Shown here: positions 57,580-64,000 of the stretch, one piece after another
Layout of the letters: each line of letters begins with the position of its first letter
Position numbering within the stretch: position 1 is the stretch's first letter
Assembly: GCA_963779515.1 (NCBI GenBank)
Contig: CAVZYN010000001.1
Span: 682,001 to 746,000 of the forward strand
Origin: CAVZYN01 sp963779515
GTDB lineage: Bacteria; Pseudomonadota; Alphaproteobacteria; Rhizobiales; Hyphomicrobiaceae
Direction of reading: 5' to 3'
DNA length: 64,000 nucleotides
Made by a program: the position numbers and the translations under genes
The notes under the pieces: generated by a model
What the model was told of the DNA's origin: nothing
Database searches by the model: none
The model's input: only the letters and a program-made list of their open reading frames with translations

Positions 57580-58419
57580 GTGGCGGGACGTGATCCAGCG
57601 GACGTGTTGGCGGAGGTGGCGCAAGCGTCGGTGCGCCTTACAACACCGTGTGGTGCTGGCGAAATGGTGTGGCGGCGCTGGGGCGAGGGGCATCCGGTTG
57701 TGCTGCTGCATGGCGGGTCGGGATCGTGGACGCATTGGGTGCGGGTCATCCCCGCGCTCGCGGCGAAGGCGGAGGTTTGGGCGGCGGACTTGCCGGGCCT
57801 TGGTGAAAGCGCGATGCCGCCGGCGCCGCTGACGCCAGAGAGCGCGGGGCGCGTGGTGGCGGCGGGACTTGCGCAGTTGATCCCGGCGGCGCGACGGCCG
57901 CATCTCGTCGGGTTCTCGTTCGGCGGGCATGTCGGCACCTACGCGGCGGTGGAGCTCGGCGACCATATCGCGAGCCTGACGCTCTCGGGGACGGCGGCGC
58001 TGGGTCTACCTCATCCGCGCCTGATCTACGCCAAGGCGCGCTCGACCATGACGGCCGATGAGCGAAATGGCGTTTATCGCGACAACCTTGCGCAGTTGAT
58101 GATCGCACATCCCGAGAACCTCGATGCGCTGGCAATCCACATTCAGGCCGAGAATGTCGCGAAGTCCCGGTTCCGGTCGCGCGTGTTCGCGCCGACCGAC
58201 GAAATCCGGCGCGCACTGCCGCATGTCAAAGTGCCGGTGCGGGCGATCTGGGGCGCCGACGATCAGATCGCGCTGCCGTCGGTGGAGGCGCGGTATGCCG
58301 CGATCCGCGAGAGCCACCCCGAGCTGCGGACCGTGACCATTCCGGGCGCGGGGCACTGGGCGGCGTATGAGCAGCCCGCCGCGTTCACGGCGGCGCTGGT
58401 GGGGCTCTTGGGGTTATAA
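57580..58419 (+). CDS. Alpha/beta hydrolase
   Basis: 279 residues from a GTG after AGAGAGG. Oxyanion strand PVVLLHGGSGSWTHWVRVIP, nucleophile elbow HLVGFSFGGHVGTYAA (Ser), acid Asp in VPVRAIWGADDQIALP and His in IPGAGHWAAYEQP. Catalytic triad complete. Resembles ring-cleavage-product hydrolases and lactonases, without enough to name a substrate. Divergent from the sugar ABC genes with 134 bp between, so it may act on what they import. Confidence 0.87.
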   Translation: MAGRDPADVLAEVAQASVRLTTPCGAGEMVWRRWGEGHPVVLLHGGSGSWTHWVRVIPALAAKAEVWAADLPGLGESAMPPAPLTPESAGRVVAAGLAQLIPAARRPHLVGFSFGGHVGTYAAVELGDHIASLTLSGTAALGLPHPRLIYAKARSTMTADERNGVYRDNLAQLMIAHPENLDALAIHIQAENVAKSRFRSRVFAPTDEIRRALPHVKVPVRAIWGADDQIALPSVEARYAAIRESHPELRTVTIPGAGHWAAYEQPAAFTAALVGLLGL

Positions 58420-58441
58420 TAAAGGCCAAGAGGCGGCCGAT

Positions 58442-58531
58442 CCGCCTCATGGTGAGCCTGTCGAACCATTGGCGGCCCGGATAGCGCCGCAACTGGGCCG
58501 CCCGCTCCTCGACAAGCTCAGGGTGAGGCGG
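58442..58531. repeat. REP-like palindrome downstream of the hydrolase
   Basis: CCGCCTCATGGTGAGCCTGT (58442 on) and its imperfect complement ending CTCAGGGTGAGGCGG (58531) match at about 19 of 23 positions, with GGCGGCCC/GGGCCGCC complementary sequence inside. The core GAGCCTGTCGAACCAT / CGACAAGCTCAGGGTGAGG is a repeat commonly met in intergenic DNA of alphaproteobacteria. Confidence 0.7.
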
Positions 58532-58674
58532 ATTGAAACACGGGAAAACGTGGCCTGGGCGCTGGCGTTCCGTGGGCGGGATGACATAATTTCGGGCGAA
58601 TATCAGGGCACTGCGTTGCGAGACGGAGTCGTTGTGCTCGTTCCGGGCGCTGATCACCTCCAAGGACAAAACGC

Positions 58675-61011
58675 ATGGCTGAACGCGAACCTCCGAGTTT
58701 GGGACCTTTGCGGCCCGGTGGACCGGCGCGCCGCCCCCAGCAGCACGCAACGCATCCCCCTCAGGCGCCGCAGAACGATATGCCGCGCACGCTGCGAACT
58801 GGCCAGTCGCGGTCGGCGCCGGCGCGCAAGTCCGAGAAGCGGCGCGGTGGCATTGGGCGGTTCTTCATCTGGGGTGCGCTCGGACTTGTAGGCTTGGTGG
58901 TCGCGGGCGCGGCGATGCTGGTGCTCGCGCCGCCCTCTGATTTCCTGCGCGATCAGTTCGCCGAAAACTTCAAGAAGCGCACGGGCCGCGATCTGGTGAT
59001 CTCCGGGCCAACGTCGATGACGCTCTTTCCGCAGCTTGCGCTGACGATGAGCGATGTCACGGTGTCGGCGAAGCCCGGCATGGGCGACACGCCGACGCTC
59101 AGGGTGCGCGAGGTCGACGCGAGTGTGCAGCTCTGGCCGCTGTTGTCGCGCCGGGTTGAGGTCGAGCGGCTGGTGTTGCGCGAGCCCGTGGTCGACATGT
59201 TCGTCGATGCGCAAGGGCGCAAGAGTTGGGATTTCGCGGACGCCGCGCCGATGCTTACGGAGCGCGTGCGCCTGGCGCAGGCGTCGAACCCGAAGGTGGT
59301 GCCAGCCGAAGTTCGCGACGCGGTGCAGGGCGGGCGGCGCAATCCGTTGGCACGGCTCGAGGCGCTGGCGCTCAACGAAGTGAAGTTCGTCGATGGGACG
59401 CTAAGGTATCGCGATGCGCGCAGCGGCGTTGCCGAGGAGGTGCGGAACCTCAACCTGGAATTCGGGCTCGAGTCGATCGCAAGTCCGCTGACGACGAAAG
59501 GCGATCTGGTCTGGAAGGGCGAGAAGCTCACCTTCACGGCGCAGGCGGCACCGCTGACGGCGCTGTTCGAGGATCAGCCGGCGACAGTCAACGTCGCGCT
59601 GAAGAGCGCGCGGATCGAGGCGCAGTACGACGGCAGCATCGTGATGCGCGGGGCGGCGCCCGAACTCGACGGCAAGATCGCAGCCAAGGTGCCCGCGATC
59701 AAGGCGTTGATGGCGTGGATCGGGAAGCCCCTCCCGGAAGCGACGGCGATCGGCGCGGGCGCCGTCAACGGGCGGTTGAAGGTCGCCAACACGAGCACGA
59801 GCTTGTCGGATGCGACAGTCGCGCTCGACACTATGGCGCTGACGGGCAACCTGACCGTCGAGACGGCGGGCGTCAGGCCGCATCTCAAGGGCGCGCTGCG
59901 GACCGGCGATCTCGATCTCAACCGGCTGCTGGCGCTCGCGTCCACCGGTGACGGGGCAACGACGAAACCTGCCGCGGCCAAACCGGCGCAGATCGCGCCG
60001 GCGGCAGGGCCCGCGTCGATCGACGATCTCCTGAAGCAGGGTGGAGCTGCGCCCGCAAAGGCGCCGCAGGTGCGCGGGTTTGCGAGCCGTGGCTGGAGTG
60101 ACGCGCCGATCGCGCTCGGCGGCCTCGGTGCGGTCGACGCCGACATCAAGTTCAGTTTTGCCCGTGTGCTCTATCGCGACATCAAAACCGGAGCGGGCAA
60201 CCTCACGCTCGCCCTGAAAAACAAAGTCGCACGCGTCACGGCCGAGGAGCTGCAGCTTTACGATGGCCGCGGCAAAGGTCTGGTGACGCTCGACGGATCC
60301 GGCGCGGGCGTCACGCTCGGCACCAATCTGACGTTCGAGGGCATCTCGACACTGCCGCTCTTGAAGGACGCGGCGAGCTTCGACTGGCTGTCCGGCAAGG
60401 GCCGGCTGACGGTCGCGCTCGGCGCACGCGGTGGCAGCGAGGCGGAGCTGATCCAGAGCTTGAACGGCAAGGCCGATCTCGCCATGGCGGATGGCGCCAT
60501 CAACGGCATCAATATTCCGCAAGTCATCCGCGGCGTGACGCAGGGGCGGTTCTCGGGCCTCGACCGCACACCGGCGGAGAAGACCGACTTCTCGGATCTG
60601 GCGGCCTCGTGGGTGATCACGAACGGTGTCGCCCAGAACCAGGATCTGCGCGCCTCGAGCCCGCTAATCCGGCTCTCGGGTGCCGGCAGCGTCAATCTGC
60701 CGGCGCGCACGCTGGACTATGTCGTGCGCCCGAAGGTGGTCGCAAGCTTGACGGGCCAAGGCGCGGACGCGGCAGGGTCGGGGATCGAGATCCCGGTGCG
60801 CATCACCGGACCGTTCGACAAGCCGAGCTACAAGCCCGACATCAACGCGATCCTGAAAGATCCGAATCAGGTGATCGACGCTGCCAAACAGATCGGCAAA
60901 AACCTCAAAGGCGGCGATGTCGAGCAGGCTGTGAAAGGCCTGTTGGGTGATGGCGATCCGCAACAGCGCAAGAAAGCGCGCGATGCGTTGCGCGGACTTC
61001 TCGGCCGCTGA
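58675..61011 (+). CDS. AsmA-family envelope protein
   Basis: 778 residues. A basic N-terminus leads to one membrane helix (FFIWGALGLVGLVVAGAAML) and a long periplasmic strand-rich region of the AsmA/AsmA-like (VPS13/chorein-type) class, with KKRTGRDLVISGPTSMTLFP at the start of the domain and the C-terminal AsmA signature ADLAMADGAINGINIPQVIR plus SGAGSVNLPARTLDYVVRPK. Such proteins shape outer-membrane assembly or lipid transport. An internal ATG at codon 36 is an alternative start. Short Ala/Pro insert at about 420-460. Confidence 0.88.
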   Translation: MAEREPPSLGPLRPGGPARRPQQHATHPPQAPQNDMPRTLRTGQSRSAPARKSEKRRGGIGRFFIWGALGLVGLVVAGAAMLVLAPPSDFLRDQFAENFKKRTGRDLVISGPTSMTLFPQLALTMSDVTVSAKPGMGDTPTLRVREVDASVQLWPLLSRRVEVERLVLREPVVDMFVDAQGRKSWDFADAAPMLTERVRLAQASNPKVVPAEVRDAVQGGRRNPLARLEALALNEVKFVDGTLRYRDARSGVAEEVRNLNLEFGLESIASPLTTKGDLVWKGEKLTFTAQAAPLTALFEDQPATVNVALKSARIEAQYDGSIVMRGAAPELDGKIAAKVPAIKALMAWIGKPLPEATAIGAGAVNGRLKVANTSTSLSDATVALDTMALTGNLTVETAGVRPHLKGALRTGDLDLNRLLALASTGDGATTKPAAAKPAQIAPAAGPASIDDLLKQGGAAPAKAPQVRGFASRGWSDAPIALGGLGAVDADIKFSFARVLYRDIKTGAGNLTLALKNKVARVTAEELQLYDGRGKGLVTLDGSGAGVTLGTNLTFEGISTLPLLKDAASFDWLSGKGRLTVALGARGGSEAELIQSLNGKADLAMADGAINGINIPQVIRGVTQGRFSGLDRTPAEKTDFSDLAASWVITNGVAQNQDLRASSPLIRLSGAGSVNLPARTLDYVVRPKVVASLTGQGADAAGSGIEIPVRITGPFDKPSYKPDINAILKDPNQVIDAAKQIGKNLKGGDVEQAVKGLLGDGDPQQRKKARDALRGLLGR

Positions 61012-61304
61012 GCGCGCCGCGCGGCGGTCGTGAAAACATCCGCTGCGACGGGCATTTTTCGACAGCGTGCGTGAGGCGTAGTCCTATGCACGCAACGCTA
61101 AAAATTTCGTCACCATTTACGCTCCGCAAACCGGATTGCGAAAATATTGTGACAAGGGGCAGAATCTCCTTGCGTCAGAAGTCAAGAGGGGTCATATCCC
61201 CCTCGCCGTTCGTCCACCTGCCCCAAAGGTCAAGGTTTCATCCGGAAACCCCTAAGGTAAGGAGCGGGCGGGTCAAATACTGTCTACTGGTTGGGGAGGG
61301 TCAT
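61012..61304 (+). other. Leader region of the SpeH-like gene
   Basis: 293 bases without a gene. It holds small hairpins, CAAGG...CCTTG near 61152-61172 and GAGGGGTCATATCCCC near 61186-61201, and the sequence GGTCATAT again at the ribosome site/start of the SpeH-like gene (61299-61306). It may be an untranslated leader; I cannot place a promoter with confidence. Confidence 0.35.
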
Positions 61305-61862
61305 ATGGCCTTTGATGACGCCCTCTTCCAATTGGGGATGGACTTAACTCGTTCAAGCACCGCCCAAAAGGAAGATCTTGTAGTTTCCAAGTTCGCGCCA
61401 CGCGCGAAGGAAGACCGCCAGAGCGCTCTCGTCGAGCGGTCCGGTGTGAGGTACGCGGGTAAGCATCTCATCATCGATCTCATTGGCGCCGAGCGTCTCG
61501 ACGATCTCAAGTTCGTCGAAGACACTCTGATCCAGTGTGTTGCTGCTGCGGGTGCTCGTCTGGTTCACATGCACGTGCATAGCCTTTCGCCGAAGCGCGG
61601 CGTGTCGGGCGTGGCGGTCCTCGAGGACAGCCACATCAGCCTGCACACGTGGCCCGACAGCGGATATGCCGCGTTCGATGTGTTCACAGGCGGACAAACA
61701 GATCCCCACGTCTGCGTGGAGATCCTGCGTGAGGCGTTCAATGCACGCGATGTCCGCGTGAAGGAGCATCAGCGGGGCGAGGGGCTTGCGGCGGTTGCCG
61801 CGGTTCAGGGCTCCAAGGCTCCGGTTCGTCTCCGGGCCGTGCGCAAGGCGCGCGCAGCCTGA
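61305..61862 (+). CDS. speH: S-adenosylmethionine decarboxylase family protein, catalytic Cys replaced
   Basis: 185 residues after GGGGAGGG. Pyruvoyl enzymes of this family cut themselves before Ser: here AVLEDSHISLHTWPDSGY gives the Glu-Asp-Ser-His cleavage site (Ser at about 123), processing His in SLHTW, and then AAFDVFTGGQTDP. In AdoMet decarboxylases this last motif is FTCG, whose Cys (Cys83 in the Thermotoga enzyme) acts as the proton donor; here it is Gly. The N-terminal 45 residues and the C-terminal tail past VKEHQRGEG are extra to the classic small form. It may still be an AdoMet decarboxylase, or one of the reported family members that decarboxylate other amino acids. A terminator follows. 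Confidence 0.82.
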   Translation: MAFDDALFQLGMDLTRSSTAQKEDLVVSKFAPRAKEDRQSALVERSGVRYAGKHLIIDLIGAERLDDLKFVEDTLIQCVAAAGARLVHMHVHSLSPKRGVSGVAVLEDSHISLHTWPDSGYAAFDVFTGGQTDPHVCVEILREAFNARDVRVKEHQRGEGLAAVAAVQGSKAPVRLRAVRKARAA

Positions 61863-61881
61863 CGCTAACGGTCATGATTTC

Positions 61882-61917
61882 AAAAGGGCTGGATCGCAAG
61901 ATCCGGCCCTTTTCGTT
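61882..61917 (+). terminator. Terminator after the SpeH-like gene
   Basis: A 14 bp stem (AAAAGGGCTGGATC / GATCCGGCCCTTTT, one G-U) with a GCAA loop and a T-rich tail. It begins 20 bases past the stop. Confidence 0.9.
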
Positions 61918-62011
61918 TGTGCACCGGCAATCGAGCTGGGGATGAGTGGCGGCGGCGCGCCGGACCCCAAGATCGAATCTGATAAGAAGCCTCCACAACT
62001 CTGGAGGCTCC

Positions 62012-63871
62012 ATGGGTGCTTCGCCGAAATTGCGGCCACTGAAAACCACCGCCGTCGAAGCATCGGGATCGTTCCTCGGCGTCGCGCGCTCGGCCAAGGG
62101 CTTTGCTTGGCGCGAGCGCCTGACGGGGTCGGCGGCCAACATTGCAACAGCAATAAGCCAGCGCCAGGGCATTCCCGAGTTGCTCGGACGGGTGCTGGCG
62201 GCGCGCGGCGTGACGCTCGACACCGTGGACGTGTTTCTCGATCCGACGATCAAGGCGCTGATGCCGGACCCGAGCGTACTGATCGACATGGACAAGGCGG
62301 CGGCGCGGCTCGCCGATGCGGTGGTCAAGAAGCAGCGCGTCGCGATCTTCGGCGACTATGACGTCGATGGCGCGTGTTCCTCGGCGCTGATGCAGCGGTT
62401 CTTCGCGGCGCACGATCTTAGCGCGCGCATCTACATTCCGGATCGGCTGTTCGAGGGCTACGGGCCCAATCCCGGCGCGATCGAGGCGCTGATCAAGGAC
62501 GGCGCCCAGTTGATTGTCACGGTCGATTGCGGGACGACGAGTTTCGAGCCGCTGGCGGTCGCAAAGAAACTCGGCGCCGACGTGCTCGTGCTCGATCACC
62601 ATCAGGCGGACGAGCGGTTGCCGGACGTGCATGCCGTCGTCAATCCGAACCGGCAGGACGACGTCTCGGGGCTCGGGCATCTGTGCGCGGCGGGGGTCGT
62701 GTTCATGGTGCTGGTGGCGGCGACGCGGGAACTGCGCAAGCGCGGCATCTATAACGGCGAGCGGTCGCAACCCGATCTGCTCGGCATGCTGGATCTCGTG
62801 GCGCTGGCGACGGTGTGCGACGTGGTGCCGCTGCAGACGCTCAATCGGGCCTACGTGACCAAGGGCCTGCAGATCATGCGCAGCCGCCGCAACGTCGGCC
62901 TCAAGGCGCTGTTCGATGCGGCGGGGCTCAACCAGGCGCCGTCGCCGTATCATCTGGGCTTCGTGCTGGGGCCGCGCATCAACGCCGGCGGCCGCATCGG
63001 CAATTCGGCGCTCGGGGCGACTTTGCTGACACTCGACAACGAGACCGAGGCGGCCAAGATCGCCGAGACGCTCGACCGGCTCAACCGCGAACGCAAGACG
63101 ATCGAAACGAAGATGCTGGAAGAGGCGATGGCTGAGGCCGATCGTCTCGTCGACGAGGCGCCGGAGATGCCGATCGTGCTGGTCGGCTCGGATCAGTGGC
63201 ACAAGGGTGTGGTGGGGTTGGTCGCCTCGCGGCTGACGGAGCGCTTTCATCGGCCGTCGTGCGTGATCGCGTGGGGCGGTGACGGCGGCGTCCCGAAAGA
63301 TCAAGGGACCGGATCGCTGCGCTCGGTGGCGGGCGTCGACATCGGCGAGGCCGTGCGCGCGGCGGTCGGCAAGGGCCTGCTCGAAAAAGGCGGCGGCCAC
63401 GCCATGGCGGCAGGCCTGACGCTGCGCAAGGATAAGATGGCGGCGCTGCAGGCGTTCTTCGGGACGTCGCTTGCGTCCGCCGCGACGACAGCGCGGGCGG
63501 CGGCGGGCCTCGATATCGATGGCGCGCTGACACCGGCGGGAGTCAACGACACGCTGATGAACCTGATCGACCGCGCGGGCCCCTATGGCCAGGGCAATCC
63601 GCAGCCGCGGTTTGCGTTCCCGGCGCACCGCGTGAAGTTCACGAAGGTGATGGGCGAGGCGCATGTGCGCTGCGTGCTCGAAGCGGGCGATGGCACACGT
63701 CTTGACGCCATTGCCTTCCGAGCCGCGGGGCAGCCGGTGGGTGATCTGCTCATGAACGCCGGCGGATTGCCGATCCACGTCGCCGGCCATTTGCGCCGTG
63801 ACACCTGGGGGGGCCGCGACAAGATCGAGTTGTTCATCGAAGACGCCGCGGATCCACGGAAGCAGGGGTGA
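62012..63871 (+). CDS. recJ: Single-stranded-DNA exonuclease RecJ
   Basis: 5'-3' exonuclease of recombination and mismatch repair. 619 residues. DHH-domain metal ligands: VAIFGDYDVDGACSSAL, LIVTVDCGTTSFEPL, LVLDHHQADERLPDV and LGHLCAAGVVF; LVALATVCDVVPL; DHHA1 RNA/DNA-binding part with GVDIGEAVRAAV and EKGGGHAMAAGLTL. ATG follows CTGGAGGCTC. One residue is unusual: DCGTTSFEPL, where most RecJ have DCG(I/T)S. The motifs are otherwise complete. Confidence 0.95.
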   Translation: MGASPKLRPLKTTAVEASGSFLGVARSAKGFAWRERLTGSAANIATAISQRQGIPELLGRVLAARGVTLDTVDVFLDPTIKALMPDPSVLIDMDKAAARLADAVVKKQRVAIFGDYDVDGACSSALMQRFFAAHDLSARIYIPDRLFEGYGPNPGAIEALIKDGAQLIVTVDCGTTSFEPLAVAKKLGADVLVLDHHQADERLPDVHAVVNPNRQDDVSGLGHLCAAGVVFMVLVAATRELRKRGIYNGERSQPDLLGMLDLVALATVCDVVPLQTLNRAYVTKGLQIMRSRRNVGLKALFDAAGLNQAPSPYHLGFVLGPRINAGGRIGNSALGATLLTLDNETEAAKIAETLDRLNRERKTIETKMLEEAMAEADRLVDEAPEMPIVLVGSDQWHKGVVGLVASRLTERFHRPSCVIAWGGDGGVPKDQGTGSLRSVAGVDIGEAVRAAVGKGLLEKGGGHAMAAGLTLRKDKMAALQAFFGTSLASAATTARAAAGLDIDGALTPAGVNDTLMNLIDRAGPYGQGNPQPRFAFPAHRVKFTKVMGEAHVRCVLEAGDGTRLDAIAFRAAGQPVGDLLMNAGGLPIHVAGHLRRDTWGGRDKIELFIEDAADPRKQG

Positions 63872-63879
63872 CGTCTGGA

Positions 63880-63938
63880 GGTGCAATACCCTACGGTTCG
63901 TGCCTTTTGTAGGATGCAAGAGCGCGGCGTATTGCACC
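63880..63938. repeat. Hairpin after recJ
   Basis: GGTGCAATAC and GTATTGCACC are a perfect 10 bp inverted repeat, with a smaller CCTAC...GTAGG pair inside. No T run follows, so it is a weak terminator at best. The remaining 60 bases of the window show no gene. Confidence 0.55.
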
Positions 63939-64000
63939 GCAGTCGCATCGATCGGCTCAACCTGCGGCGTGTGCTACCGCCCCCACTGTCGCACCGAGCT

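Noticed and set aside
61880..63937. Minus-strand frame of 685 codons over recJ
   Set aside because: Arg/His/Gln-rich antisense shadow of the clear RecJ reading.

Overview
The window looks like a chromosomal piece of a high-GC alphaproteobacterium of the order Hyphomicrobiales (Rhizobiales). I infer this from the gene families (DUF2865 and DUF2842 proteins, citramalate synthase, CtaA beside a HAD nucleotidase-like protein, TIGR00730/LOG protein, single-domain GTP cyclohydrolase II), the codon use and the dense, often overlapping gene layout. No rRNA, tRNA, CRISPR array, phage or replication origin was seen.

Layout. 1-9000: surface carbohydrate and envelope genes (5' part of rmlB, GtrB/GtrA pair, LTA-synthase-like sulfatase fold protein) flank an odd metabolic group: LacD-like aldolase, frameshifted Asp/Glu racemase, PdxA, a PdxJ of unusual type and a 2-hydroxyacid dehydrogenase. 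9400-31000: mostly housekeeping (ribA, nadE, cysS, cimA, meaB, ctaA) mixed with envelope proteins (DUF2865 protein, a 976-residue LysM/coiled-coil protein, polysaccharide deacetylase, OmpA/BON protein). A HEPN/MNT toxin-antitoxin pair sits between cysS and cimA, next to a low-GC patch in cysS. 31200-38400: phenylacetyl-CoA epoxidase operon paaABCDE with an extra exported-protein gene between paaA and paaB and apparent single-base frameshifts in paaC and at the end of paaE, then an M20 amidohydrolase and an acyl-CoA ligase. 38400-44600: a lytic-transglycosylase-like gene fused in frame to the 3' part of an IS630-type transposase, a micro-protein, a HupE/DUF4198 metal-uptake-like pair and ubiB. 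44600-57500: a long run of minus-strand transport genes: polar amino-acid ABC permeases with substrate-binding protein and an enolase-superfamily enzyme, an iron-type ABC permease, and a sugar ABC system with two binding proteins and two ATPases around one permease pair. 57500-64000: alpha/beta hydrolase, AsmA-family protein, an AdoMet-decarboxylase family protein lacking the usual catalytic cysteine, and recJ.

Most worth following: the SpeH-like protein with Gly in place of the active-site Cys; the transglycosylase-transposase chimera; the PdxA/PdxJ/dehydrogenase/aldolase group; the frameshifted paa operon with its extra exported protein; and the paired large palindromes near 50.2 kb, part of which recurs at the start of nadE. 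All functions are assigned by reading motifs; no database search was possible.
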